Source of the DNA: an uncultured Eggerthellaceae bacterium
GTDB taxonomy: Bacteria; Actinomycetota; Coriobacteriia; Coriobacteriales; Eggerthellaceae
NCBI GenBank assembly: GCA_934617065.1
Contig: CAKTTY010000005.1
Span: 1 to 64,000, forward strand
Direction: 5' to 3'
DNA length: 64,000 bases
This document shows, one piece after another, positions 8,571-17,731 of this stretch (position 1 is its first letter; each line of letters begins with the position of its first letter). The notes under the pieces are model-generated. The model saw only the letters and a program-made list of their open reading frames with translations. It was not told the DNA's origin and searched no databases. Made by a program: the position numbers and the translations under genes.

Positions 8571-9500
8571 ATGAATCTATCGCAGTTAAGGTATTTCAGG
8601 AAGCTGGCGCAGGTCCAACATTTTACTCGGGCAGCAGAAGAGCTGTTTATCACTCAGCCTGCTCTCTCTAATTCCATTAAGCAGTTGGAAGGCGAGCTTG
8701 GCATTCCTCTGTTCGAGCAGCACGGTCGTAACGTTAGGCTTACGAAATTCGGTAAGGAATTCAATGAATACGTGTCCGAAGGCCTCGACGTTATAGATAA
8801 GGGAATCCAAGTAGCGCAGGAACATGCGAACAGTCTGTCGGGAACTATCGATATTGGCACAATTTTTACTCTGCAGGCGGACTATCTGCCGGCTCTTTTG
8901 AGGGAGTACCGTTGTCGGTATGGTACTCATGTTGATGTTCGTTTGTATCAGGGGCTAACCCAAAGTTTGGTCGAAAGCCTAACCGATGGAATGTACGACA
9001 TCGTGATCGGTGCGTATGTTGAAAATCGTCCCGATTTGGAATTCGTTCCGGTTTCGGCTCAAGACTTGGTGGCCATTGCCCACGAAGATAGTCCTTGGGC
9101 TAAGAAGGACACCATTTCGCTTGACGAGCTCAAGAACACCGAGATAGTTACCTATCGCCCCGAAACGCCCGTTGGCGCTGAGGTGAAAGAGCTGGTTTCC
9201 GCTCATAACCTTACTGTGCGTCAATGGTGCGACGATGAGATCACCTTGGGAAGTGTGGTCGATGTCGAACCTGAATTAGTGGGCATTTCGCTGAATACGC
9301 TGGGTCTTGCTCCATTCCCTCAGCTGCATACGATTCGAATTAAGGAAGTCGAGCCCGGTTTTCACCCGGTGTATTTGATTTACCGCAAAAACGCTCATAA
9401 GACTCGTGCGGTAGAAAACATCATTTCGCTTGCGGAGAGCCTTCGATGGGATCCAGCAACCGAGACGCTTCGCGAGAAGGGTGCGAAGGCGGATAGCTAA
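8571..9500 (+). CDS. LysR-family transcriptional regulator (second paralogue)
   Basis: The 309-residue protein opens MNLSQLRYFRKLAQVQHFTRAAEELFITQPALSNSIKQLE (blocks shared with the regulator at 477). It keeps the LysR layout: an N-terminal winged helix and a two-lobe effector domain. The similarity over the whole length indicates a duplication flanking the CoA pathway genes, so each copy may control one arm. GAGGGG precedes the start. The downstream FUSC gene begins 94 bp later on the same strand and could be co-transcribed. The effector is unknown. Confidence 0.92.
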   Translation: MNLSQLRYFRKLAQVQHFTRAAEELFITQPALSNSIKQLEGELGIPLFEQHGRNVRLTKFGKEFNEYVSEGLDVIDKGIQVAQEHANSLSGTIDIGTIFTLQADYLPALLREYRCRYGTHVDVRLYQGLTQSLVESLTDGMYDIVIGAYVENRPDLEFVPVSAQDLVAIAHEDSPWAKKDTISLDELKNTEIVTYRPETPVGAEVKELVSAHNLTVRQWCDDEITLGSVVDVEPELVGISLNTLGLAPFPQLHTIRIKEVEPGFHPVYLIYRKNAHKTRAVENIISLAESLRWDPATETLREKGAKADS

Positions 9501-9594
9501 TTGCGGGGTTGAGACCAATTGCCAATCTGCTTTTCCGCGATCATCGGACATGTTTTTGAGAGTCTATAGGTAAGTTGCCCAGAGGGGAGGGCGC

Positions 9595-11406
9595 ATGCTA
9601 GACAGGATTGCCAACGTAGTTCCGTACGTAGCATTTCTTGTTGCGCTCTTTTTCGTGGAACTGCAGTTGTTTGGAGTGGAGGATGCGCTGTTGGGCGTTA
9701 TCTTCCAGTCGTTCGCTCGAACAATGGTTGAATCTGCGGGGCTTTCGTTCATCAACTATCTAAAGCATGCCGCGCTGTTTCTTGTTATGAGCCTTTGCTC
9801 GTCGCTTGCGGGCCTTCACCCTGTGTTGTTGGTGGCTGGTAGCGCGGTGTATATGTTCTGCATTACTTTGATGAATTCCGATGATTACCTCCCTCGAAAT
9901 TTTTTCATGCTGGGTTTGGGCTTTCTGCTGTTGGAGATCTATCCCATTTCTGCGCATGAGATACCGATGCGTATGGTGGCAACGCTGTTTGCTGTTGCCT
10001 GCACCACCGCGTTTATTTATGCCATGCGCCATTTCTCGGCGCAAAGCGAGATAACCCAAGATCGAGGCTTCGTGATGAGGGCATTCGATGACATCGGATT
10101 TCAGCTGATCGATCTTTCGAACCTCGACGTGAGCAAGCTCGATGCCCATAGGGTGTACGACATTACTCGAGAGTATTGCAACAAGGAGTATGGCAACGTC
10201 TTCCGCCAAGGCGGTGTATTGAGTGGGCGGCAGCGGTATACGTTTTCGCTTTTGATATGCGCCGAGCAAATAGCCGACATGATGCACGGCGCCTCACGTA
10301 ACGTGCATTCCATGGAGCAGGCGGAACGTGACTATCTGCTCGATCTATCCGAAGTCTTTCTGGGCTTTGGGCAAGGGCGCATTAAACAGGTTCGCGCCAT
10401 GATATCGGCGCTTCAGGAATTTCTGGATACACATCGGTTGGAAAACCTTGAACACGATACAGCGTGGCGCGCAACGCTCGAGGCGATGATGTACACGTTG
10501 AGCGACAGCAAAGCATCACGTGATAATTCGACGCCGTTTGGATTGGGAATTCGTTATCGGTTGCACTTTATCAAGGACAACTTCAGCCTGAAGAATTCTC
10601 AGCTTAGGTTTTCTATTCAGCTTGGCGTAATCGTTGGAACGTCCTTCGCGGTTTCTGAGCTTATGCTGCTCTATATGGATACGCATTTCGGCGCGTGGAT
10701 TCCCATCACTTCGTTCCTGATGATGAACACGTACCGCGATGAAACAATGAGAATGATGGGCAAGCAGCTTTTGGGCATGCTGGTTGGCATGGCGGTGTTC
10801 GTGGCCGTCACCCATTTCATCCCCGGATCTGTTCGAATATTCTGCGTTCTTGTTATGGGCTATGGCGTCATTTTGATGAACTTCGGTCCAGCAGTTTCTA
10901 TGGCTGCTGGTACGCAGTTGGCGCTTGCTGCCCTATATCCCACCATGTCGCTTGGAGACACGCTGATGATGCGTTTGGTGTTTGTTCTTCTGGGAACCCT
11001 CGTGGTGTTGTCGATCATTTTCGTTTTCTTGCAATCGCGCAGATCGATGACGATTTCTCACAAGATGAGTGAAATGGAACGCGTGGACGAAAGGCTGCTG
11101 GCTCAGATACGAATCGATATCGATCATGGGCAAGCCGACAGCGATCGAAGTATCCAGCTGCTGTACTACCTCCATATGAATGCCTCGATCTTGGGTTCGC
11201 TGGCAAATAAAGTTGACGACACTATGGCTGACGAAGTGAAACGGCTCATTGAAGCGAATTATCAGTTCGCCATGGACGCTGCCCATGCCATTGTGTTCTT
11301 GAACTCCGATATCAAGAAGCAGCGTTTTGCGCACTTGAGAGGAACCACGAGCAAGCTACGGCTTAAGATCGATGACTTAGCGTTGGCCAAAAGCGACACT
11401 GAGTAA
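9595..11406 (+). CDS. FUSC-family inner-membrane protein
   Basis: This 603-residue protein has two clusters of hydrophobic helices (about residues 5-145 and 340-460). Each is followed by a soluble segment, the layout of the FUSC/YccS/aromatic-acid exporter superfamily. The second cluster contains PITSFLMMNTYRDETMRMMGKQLLGMLVG, split here only for description, typical of the FUSC C-terminal membrane half. GAGGGGAGG precedes the ATG. Family members include p-hydroxybenzoate efflux proteins (AaeB), so export of an aromatic or other acid linked to the neighbouring CoA pathway is a reasonable inference but unproven. Confidence 0.75.
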   Translation: MLDRIANVVPYVAFLVALFFVELQLFGVEDALLGVIFQSFARTMVESAGLSFINYLKHAALFLVMSLCSSLAGLHPVLLVAGSAVYMFCITLMNSDDYLPRNFFMLGLGFLLLEIYPISAHEIPMRMVATLFAVACTTAFIYAMRHFSAQSEITQDRGFVMRAFDDIGFQLIDLSNLDVSKLDAHRVYDITREYCNKEYGNVFRQGGVLSGRQRYTFSLLICAEQIADMMHGASRNVHSMEQAERDYLLDLSEVFLGFGQGRIKQVRAMISALQEFLDTHRLENLEHDTAWRATLEAMMYTLSDSKASRDNSTPFGLGIRYRLHFIKDNFSLKNSQLRFSIQLGVIVGTSFAVSELMLLYMDTHFGAWIPITSFLMMNTYRDETMRMMGKQLLGMLVGMAVFVAVTHFIPGSVRIFCVLVMGYGVILMNFGPAVSMAAGTQLALAALYPTMSLGDTLMMRLVFVLLGTLVVLSIIFVFLQSRRSMTISHKMSEMERVDERLLAQIRIDIDHGQADSDRSIQLLYYLHMNASILGSLANKVDDTMADEVKRLIEANYQFAMDAAHAIVFLNSDIKKQRFAHLRGTTSKLRLKIDDLALAKSDTE

Positions 11407-11700
11407 ACGAGCGTTGGCATGGCAGGCAATAGGGCTGGCTGCTGTTGCGTGCTAGGTGGGAATCGAGTCTGATGTTGCATGTCATCAAGGAATAGTGCCG
11501 CGGTTGCTGCATGTGACTTCGTTCTCTGGATAGATTGGCATTGCTTCTTCGTGTGACTGTGCTGTCGGTGGGGCAGCAAACGCTGCTGGAAGCAGCATTT
11601 ATGCAAGGCGTTCGGCGGCCTGAAGAGTGTTTATCTGCGATCGATCCTAGAGAAACAGATGGGATCCTGCCGTGATCCTTCAAATAGGTATAGCAAAATT
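11407..11700. other. Intergenic region between convergent genes
   Basis: Nothing convincing is seen here. Short frames on both strands lack ribosome binding sites and family features. Confidence 0.4.
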
Positions 11701-11747
11701 AAGCCACCTTCCCGCTTCTTGGATAACGACAGGCAGGAAGGTGGCTC
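11701..11747 (-). terminator. Stem-loop between convergent genes, probable terminator
   Basis: AGCCACCTTCC (11702-11712) pairs with GGAAGGTGGCT (11736-11746), an 11-bp perfect stem. On the minus strand it is followed by TTAATTTTG, so it most likely ends the SDR transcript. It could also stop readthrough from the FUSC gene. Confidence 0.6.
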
Positions 11748-11765
11748 ATATATGGGCTTTGGCGT

Positions 11766-12608
11766 CTATTCGTCGATGAAGAGGTTTGAAGCTTCGTTCT
11801 TGTAGGGCTGGATAGATTCAATCATTTTCGTAAGCTTCTTCTCGAATTTCTTAATGGAATCTTTGCCAACGGGCAGCCAGAGGGGAAGAGGGTCCGGCGA
11901 GCTTACCACCTTGTATACAAACTCGGCAGCTTTTTGAGGGTCGCCGTGTTGTTGGTAATTGTGGTCTAGGCAGAACTCTTCCGCGCCGCGAGCCGGCGTG
12001 TTGTCGTATGCATCAAGAGGGGCATTGGGTGTGCGGATGGAGGTTCCGTCGAAGAAGTTAGTGCGGAACATGCCTGGCTCTACTACCATGCTTTCAATGC
12101 CGAAGGGCTTCATTTCCAGCGAAAGCACCTCGCTTACTGCAGCAACGGAAAACTTCGTTGCGTCGTAGAGGGCTCCACCAGGATCGCAGGCAAAACTGGC
12201 CATAGAGCCAATGTTTACTATGCGTCCTGAGCCCTGATTGCGCATATGAGGCAGCACCGCGCGGGTAATGTTCATCATGCCGAATACGTTGGTGTCGAAG
12301 ATGGCACGCGTTTCCTCATCGGTAGTCTCTTCGAGTGATCCGAAGATTCCGTAACCCGCATTATTCACCAAGACATCGATGCGGCCGAATTTCTCAATTA
12401 CCTGATTTATGGCTTCTTTGATTTCGGATTGGTTGGTCACATCGAGCTTTACAGGCAAAAGCTGCTCAGATTCCCCGAAGGCTGCCTGTGCCGCTTCCGG
12501 CTTGCGGGCGCCTGCTGCAACGCGGCAGCCATGATCGAGCGCTGCCTGAGCGAATGCCTTGCCGAATCCTCGGCTTGCGCCGGTGATAAGCCAAACGGGA
12601 GTTTCCAT
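11766..12608 (-). CDS. Short-chain dehydrogenase/reductase
   Basis: The 280-residue protein starts METPVWLITGASRGFGKAF; the start at 12608 follows AAAGGAACAG, while the frame runs 13 codons further up without support. It shows TGASRGFG (cofactor), NNAG, a Ser in VNIGSMAS and YDATKFS (Tyr-Lys), so it is a catalytically complete classical SDR. The pattern resembles unassigned SDRs annotated as oxidoreductases of retinol-dehydrogenase type. It lies 75 bp downstream of the CapA-like gene on the same strand, but shares no evident pathway with it. Confidence 0.88.
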   Translation of the reverse strand: METPVWLITGASRGFGKAFAQAALDHGCRVAAGARKPEAAQAAFGESEQLLPVKLDVTNQSEIKEAINQVIEKFGRIDVLVNNAGYGIFGSLEETTDEETRAIFDTNVFGMMNITRAVLPHMRNQGSGRIVNIGSMASFACDPGGALYDATKFSVAAVSEVLSLEMKPFGIESMVVEPGMFRTNFFDGTSIRTPNAPLDAYDNTPARGAEEFCLDHNYQQHGDPQKAAEFVYKVVSSPDPLPLWLPVGKDSIKKFEKKLTKMIESIQPYKNEASNLFIDE

Positions 12609-12683
12609 TTCTGTTCCTTTCTTCGCGCGTCTGCCTGCGAAGAACAAGAAGCCGGGCAGTCGCTCGTATTCATGCTCTGCGGG

Positions 12684-14165
12684 TTAACTTGACTGCGACA
12701 CCTTATTTGAGAGCGTTGCGATGCTGTCGCTGCTCTTCTTGATTTTAGCTTCAATGCGGTTTTTTTCGTCGCCCGTTGCCGGGGTGGGCTGGTAGTTGTT
12801 TGAGTTGGAAACAGAAGAAATCGAGCAGGGGATAACGTTGATGTTGTCGTCGGTGGCAACATCGTTGCCCGTTACCGTAAACGTTTGCTGGAAGATCATG
12901 CAGTCTTTATCGGATGGGTTGGGGTTGCCGCCGAAGCAGAAGTTGCCCAGGCTGTATACGATGTAGCGGCCGTTGTACTTCTCGTATCCCTGTATTACAT
13001 GGGGGTGGGACCCGATAACAAGATCGGCCCCCTCGTCAACGGCAATGTGCCCCAGCTGAATTTGCGTTTCATCGGGGACCGTTTCCTTTTCGGTGCCCCA
13101 ATGGAAATAGACGGCAACAAGTTGAGCCCCGTTTTCTTTGGCGGTTTTGATGTTCTGCTTGAGTTCGTCTTGAATGTCGAGATGCTTTGCCAGTTCGTAG
13201 GTACCAATGAGGGCAACCTTCACGCCGTTGACATCGCGATAATCGATGCGGTCGTAGCCAAAGGTTCCGATCCCTGCATTTTCCAGCGCGGAAATGGTGT
13301 CAGTGTAGCTTTGCTCGCCGTAGTCACGCGAATGATTGTTGGCGAGCGATGCTGTTTCAACGTTGCCCTTCACGAGAATTTGCGCGTAATCGGCGGGGCC
13401 TTTGAAGGCGAAGGTCTTGTCCTGACGTGTGGAGGAGGTGGTCAGGGTTCCCTCCATGTTCACCACGGTAAGATCGTCGCTTTTGAAGATGTCGGCAACG
13501 TTGGCGAGGAAATAGGATGGGTCGTCGACCGCTTCATATTTAGTATTGAAGCTGGTATCGGAGCTGAAATTAACATCGGTTCCCAAGGTGCAGTCGCCAG
13601 CGAATGTAACCGTAAGCGTAGTGGGCGTTGGCGCCTCATCGGTGGCAGCAGGCGTCTCTTCTTGGGTGTTTTGGCTCGAGCCGCCAAGAGCTCCGACCAG
13701 GGTGGTCACAAGAAAAACAACGACAACGAGGGCCGCTGCTCCACCAACGAAAAAGGGCAGATTGCTGCGCTTCTTCGAGTATTCATGGCGAACGTAGGTG
13801 CTGGTTCCTTGGCGAGGCGTAAGCGTCTGGTAGGAATGTTGCTCGTGGATAGGCGTGCGGCTTGTTCTACGAGAAGACGGAGTGGTTCGGCGGCTGGAAG
13901 CGTGCCGTTGGCTGGGGCGTTGCTGACCTCGTTGCGGTGGCTGTTGCCGACGGCCCTGCTGTTGGCGCGAGCGTGCTGATTGCGCCGATTCGCGTGGATC
14001 GGTACGGAAGGTGTTGCTGTGGGAAGGTTGCGTGAAGGACCCCTCCGAATAATCGGATGCATGGCTTGCCTGTCGGCGAGGCGCGGGGCGTCCGTCTATC
14101 TGGTGGCGCTGCGTAGTGCGATTGCTGCGCGTTTGAGCGCGGCGGTTCGTGTTGCGTTCGTTCAT
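12684..14165 (-). CDS. CapA/PGA-type metallophosphatase-fold membrane protein
   Basis: This 493-residue protein begins with a long Arg/Gln/Ser-rich cytoplasmic tail (about residues 1-120). One membrane helix (FFVGGAAALVVVVFLVTTLV) and a Thr/Glu-rich linker follow, and then an extracellular CapA domain. The domain shows VTFAGDCTLG, SLANNHSRDYG and VIGSHPHVIQGYE, the conserved metal-site blocks of the PGA_cap family. CapA proteins take part in poly-gamma-glutamate or capsule export, but many homologues are unassigned and no capBC genes are nearby. The ATG at 14165 follows AAAAGGAAT. It is transcribed away from the lipoprotein gene at 14350. Confidence 0.82.
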   Translation of the reverse strand: MNERNTNRRAQTRSNRTTQRHQIDGRPAPRRQASHASDYSEGSFTQPSHSNTFRTDPRESAQSARSRQQQGRRQQPPQRGQQRPSQRHASSRRTTPSSRRTSRTPIHEQHSYQTLTPRQGTSTYVRHEYSKKRSNLPFFVGGAAALVVVVFLVTTLVGALGGSSQNTQEETPAATDEAPTPTTLTVTFAGDCTLGTDVNFSSDTSFNTKYEAVDDPSYFLANVADIFKSDDLTVVNMEGTLTTSSTRQDKTFAFKGPADYAQILVKGNVETASLANNHSRDYGEQSYTDTISALENAGIGTFGYDRIDYRDVNGVKVALIGTYELAKHLDIQDELKQNIKTAKENGAQLVAVYFHWGTEKETVPDETQIQLGHIAVDEGADLVIGSHPHVIQGYEKYNGRYIVYSLGNFCFGGNPNPSDKDCMIFQQTFTVTGNDVATDDNINVIPCSISSVSNSNNYQPTPATGDEKNRIEAKIKKSSDSIATLSNKVSQSS

Positions 14166-14349
14166 GGGATTCCTTTTGTTGTGCGATGAGACCATGGTAC
14201 CAAAGCTCGCCATTATCAGGGCGGATGTGAGCTTAGCTTTCCTTGAGTGAATTGTGTGAATGGGGGATGAGGCTCATATACTGGAAGAGATAAGCGGTGC
14301 TTGGCATCAGCGTCGTGTGTGGAATGAAGGAGAGAAGGGGGCGTTGCTC

Positions 14350-16272
14350 ATGGGCGAAGGCTCATTGTTCGCAAAACTGACACGAGCCGCATTGTGCGTA
14401 GTGATCGCGATGGCTCTGGCGTTTTTCCCCTTGGTTCTCTGTTCATGCGACTCGCCCGATCAGAAAACCCACGTTACCGTTTCGGTGTGGGACGACTCTG
14501 TGCTCACTTCAGGGTTTGCTCAGTACGTCGAAGAGCAGAACCCCGATTATGAAATTGAGTGGATCGTGGGGGATGACTCACTTGATTTCTATGACTATCA
14601 GGCAAAACACGGATCGCTGCCCGATGTCATCCTGACGAAGGACTTCAACCGCGTAAGCGCTGAATCGCTGTCTGCTTCGCTCTACGATCTCGGAGAAACG
14701 GATATCGCGGCGTCATATAGTGAAGATACGCTCAGGTCGATCCCCGGCAATTCCGATGCGGTGAAATATTTGCCAGGTGCAAGTGGCTTCGAGGGCATAG
14801 TAATCAATAATTATTTATTCGATTTGTACGGCATTTCCGTTCCGAGTGACAAACAGTCGTTTATTGGGGCATGTAAGTCTTTCTCGGAAAGGGGAGTTGA
14901 ACCGCTTGCTGCAGGCATGGCAGATACCGAAACCTGTTATGAGGTCATGCAGGGGTTCGCCGATGCTTCGCTGGTGTCCGAGACGGAAGATTTTTTGAGC
15001 CAGGTGCTGAAGCGCGATTCGAGCTCGGTTTCCGTAGATGCCTCCTCGTTCCCCGATGCGCTTTCTTATTTGGGCGATCTTATGGCCCAGGGTGTTATCA
15101 GCACCGAAAGTTTCAATGAGACGCCCGATCAAGCCGAGCAGAAATTCTTGGACGGGAAAGCAGCAATGCTGTTCTTGCCCGATGGGCAGGCCTCGTCGTA
15201 TGGCGCCCAGCATAATATGACCGTGAGAGCCCTGCCGTTTTTCGGGGACTCTTCGAGTTGGGCATTTGCCCAGCCGGTATTTATGGGAATGGTCAGCGAT
15301 GTGAAAACCCAAGGGGTTGCCTCTACCGCGAGCGACGAGGTTATACACAAGGCTGCGGTTGATGTGCTTTCGAGCATTATGAGCGTCGATGCCCAAAATT
15401 ATTATCTGGGTCTGTATGGCATAGATAAATTGGTATCTACTTCCGCAGACGATCCGATTCAGCTTCCCGATGCACTTTCCTCTCTTTCGTCGAGCCTGGA
15501 AGAGGGAAGTGTCCGAACGTTTCTGCCTAATCGGCTCGCATCGAATGCGGTCGGCGAAACACTCTCAGATGTTGTAAAGGGAGAGGTTGACGCTGCGGGC
15601 GCCCTTGATGAGGTGGAGGGTCTGTTGAAGGCTGAGCAATCTGAAGATAAAAAGGTGCTCACTTCGTTTTCGGAGGGCGTGAGCGGTCTTTTCGACGACA
15701 CGAAGGGTAACGTTGCTGCTCTGGACATCGCCCAGGTGTCTTTGCAGGTACTGAATACCGATGCATTTGTCGTTTCGCCCCATGCTGCGCGCTGTCCCCT
15801 GTATGCGGGAGATAAGACGGCAACGGATTTGGCCTATTCGGTTGCAAAGATGCCCGTTGCCGTGGTCTCTCTTTCGGGAGATGAGCTTACCGAGTATCTT
15901 TCGCGTTGCGTGGCGGCGGCAAAAAGCCCCTACGATTTGCCCGTTGTAAGCGGGCTGCATCTGGAGATAGCTCAGAAAAACGGCACTTTCCAGCTTGAAT
16001 CGGTGGCGAAGATCACCTCATCAGGCCTGCAATCTGGTGGAACCGACACTTCTTCGGCCAACGAAGGACGAGAATCCACGGTCGATTTACGTTCTGGGGA
16101 TACCTATACCGTGGGCATCTCATCGTTTTCCTGGGAGACGGAACTCTCTGAAGCGGGCGCTTACGACCCTGTTGAACAGAAAGGCTCCCTACAGGATATC
16201 TGGGTAGATGCATTTCGTGATGGCAAGGTTGCCGGCTTGCCTGCCTATCAAGATTACTTTGCTTTTTCCTAG
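14350..16272 (+). CDS. Lipoprotein with solute-binding-like N-terminus and 5'-nucleotidase-C-like C-terminus
   Basis: The 640-residue protein has a signal peptide ending in a lipobox-like LCSC. About 400 residues with the pattern of family 1 extracellular solute-binding proteins follow (VTVSVWDDSVLTSGF, LPDVILTKDFNR, FLDGKAAMLFLPDG). The last 150 residues (VVSPHAARCPLYAG, MPVAVVSLSGDELTEYL, SGLHLEI) resemble the C-terminal domain of 5'-nucleotidases. No permease genes are adjacent, so it may be a sensor or orphan binding protein. I chose ATG 14350, before the signal peptide; the frame extends 30 codons upstream. The domain calls rest on pattern recognition and need a profile search. Confidence 0.6.
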   Translation: MGEGSLFAKLTRAALCVVIAMALAFFPLVLCSCDSPDQKTHVTVSVWDDSVLTSGFAQYVEEQNPDYEIEWIVGDDSLDFYDYQAKHGSLPDVILTKDFNRVSAESLSASLYDLGETDIAASYSEDTLRSIPGNSDAVKYLPGASGFEGIVINNYLFDLYGISVPSDKQSFIGACKSFSERGVEPLAAGMADTETCYEVMQGFADASLVSETEDFLSQVLKRDSSSVSVDASSFPDALSYLGDLMAQGVISTESFNETPDQAEQKFLDGKAAMLFLPDGQASSYGAQHNMTVRALPFFGDSSSWAFAQPVFMGMVSDVKTQGVASTASDEVIHKAAVDVLSSIMSVDAQNYYLGLYGIDKLVSTSADDPIQLPDALSSLSSSLEEGSVRTFLPNRLASNAVGETLSDVVKGEVDAAGALDEVEGLLKAEQSEDKKVLTSFSEGVSGLFDDTKGNVAALDIAQVSLQVLNTDAFVVSPHAARCPLYAGDKTATDLAYSVAKMPVAVVSLSGDELTEYLSRCVAAAKSPYDLPVVSGLHLEIAQKNGTFQLESVAKITSSGLQSGGTDTSSANEGRESTVDLRSGDTYTVGISSFSWETELSEAGAYDPVEQKGSLQDIWVDAFRDGKVAGLPAYQDYFAFS

Positions 16273-16326
16273 GATGCTTTCGGTGTATTCTGACTCTGAT
16301 AAACGTGTAAGAAAGGTAATCAGAGC

Positions 16327-17103
16327 ATGATCATAAAGAAGACCCCCCATCAGATTGAGGAAATGGCTGAAGCGGGCCGCTTGTCAGCTAAGGTTTTGCG
16401 TGAAGTAGGTGCGCGGGTAAAGCCAGGCGTGTCTACTGCCGAACTGGACCGCATCGCCGAGATGATTATCCGCATGGAGGGCGGCATCCCCGCTTTCAAG
16501 GGATATGGCGGATTTCCTGGTAGCATTTGCGCATCAGTGAACGACCAGATCGTTCATGGCATCCCCTCCAATTCCGTCATTCTCCAGGAGGGCGATATCC
16601 TTTCTATTGATACGGGCGCTATCGTGAAAGGATGGGTTGGAGACAACGCTTGGACGTATCCGGTTGGCAAGATCTCTCCCGAAAAGAAGCGTCTGCTCGA
16701 GGTTACCGAACAGTGCATGTGGGCTGGTATCGAGGCCGCTCGCCCCGGCAATCATTTGGGCGATATCGGTCATGCTATCCAAGAGATTGCCGAGCGCGCT
16801 GGCTACGGTGTTGTGCGTGAGTATGTGGGTCATGGCGTGGGTCGCGATATGCATGAAGACCCCAATGTTCCCAACTACGGCCGAAAGCACACTGGTATTA
16901 AGCTTGAGCCGGGCATGGTTATCGCCATTGAGCCTATGATCAATATCGGTACCTATAAAACTAAGGTTATGAGCGATGGTTGGCTTGTCTGCACACGCGA
17001 TGGTAAGCCTTCTGCGCATTTCGAGAAGACCGTTGCTATTACTGAAGATGGCCCCCGTGTTCTGACCACGGAGCCTGATTACCGTCGTCCAGTGAACAAA
17101 TAG
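16327..17103 (+). CDS. map: Type I methionine aminopeptidase
   Basis: This 258-residue enzyme removes the initiator Met from new proteins in the cytosol. The pita-bread fold blocks are present: SIDTGAIVKGWVGDNAWTY contributes the first metal aspartates (IDTG, GDNA), GHGVGRDMHEDPNVPNYG the His region, and IEPMINIG and FEKTVAITEDG the metal glutamates. Length and start (MIIKKTPHQIEEM) are normal for type Ia. The start follows GAAAGGTAATCAGAGC. The gene has no ribosomal neighbours here, unlike the secY-adk-map order of many bacteria, so it may be a second copy. Confidence 0.95.
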   Translation: MIIKKTPHQIEEMAEAGRLSAKVLREVGARVKPGVSTAELDRIAEMIIRMEGGIPAFKGYGGFPGSICASVNDQIVHGIPSNSVILQEGDILSIDTGAIVKGWVGDNAWTYPVGKISPEKKRLLEVTEQCMWAGIEAARPGNHLGDIGHAIQEIAERAGYGVVREYVGHGVGRDMHEDPNVPNYGRKHTGIKLEPGMVIAIEPMINIGTYKTKVMSDGWLVCTRDGKPSAHFEKTVAITEDGPRVLTTEPDYRRPVNK

Positions 17104-17672
17104 CTTCGGCTTGAGGACGAATAGTCCTCATCGGGCGTTCGCTTGGTCGCCTCTTTTGCATCAACTGACATAGCCTTTGATATTATTCGTTCCCCTAAGC
17201 GCCTCTATGGAGGCGCTTTTTTTGTTGCCTGATTGGCTGCGGGCTGCGACGGCGAGCATGCTTGAGGTAAAGGGTTCTAGCGTGCAAAGGGTCTTTGCGC
17301 GGCGGTTGCCTCGTGCGGGCTTGCTTGCCAAAATGCCATGGTGTTTCGGCGCTGTTTCCATATCATTGAGCGCTCTGTTAACTGCCAATCTACCTGCGTT
17401 TTTAGAATAATATGCGAAATATACGCTTTTGACCTGGTGTTTTGTAAATCTCTCATCAGCTTGATGGGCGTTCATGTTAAGCGTGCGTTTCGAGGCTTTT
17501 GACCCTTTGTTAAACAGAGCGCATCGCGCTTGTCGCGGGCAAAAGCGGTTCTAATATGAGCCTGTCGAGTTCAACGAAGAGCTCGAATGTGTGATTGCCC
17601 TCGATGCGAAGCCTCTCTGGAAGGCATTTTGGCGAGTACGGCAATATGAATGGCTCAACGGCGAGTCTCTGG
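17104..17672. other. Intergenic region with terminator and paired GCTTTTGACC repeats
   Basis: No gene is supported. After the map terminator, GCTTTTGACC occurs at 17425-17434 and again at 17495-17504, exactly 70 bp apart. Both contain a TTGACC resembling a -35 element, though no good -10 follows at the right distance. This is likely the promoter region of the permease operon. Confidence 0.4.
17197..17224 (+). terminator. Rho-independent terminator after map
   Basis: AAGCGCCTC and GAGGCGCTT form a 9-bp stem with loop TATG, followed by seven or more T. Confidence 0.9.
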
Positions 17673-17721
17673 CAGCTGCGTAAGTAGCTGGCGCAAGAAT
17701 ATCGATCTTACGCAAAAGGAG
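17673..17721 (+). promoter_or_regulatory. Structured leader of the permease gene, possible pseudoknot
   Basis: CAGCT (17673-17677) pairs with AGCTG (17686-17690). The enclosed loop TGCGTAAG (17677-17684) is itself an 8-bp perfect complement of CTTACGCA (17707-17714), which touches the AAAAGGAG ribosome binding site. The two pairings can exclude each other or form a pseudoknot. Translational or antitermination control is inferred, not shown. Confidence 0.4.
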
Positions 17722-17731
17722 TGATCGCCTT

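Noticed and set aside
17425-17504. Two TTGACC promoters before the permease gene
   Set aside because: No acceptable -10 element follows either copy at 16-18 bp, so they are listed only as a repeat.
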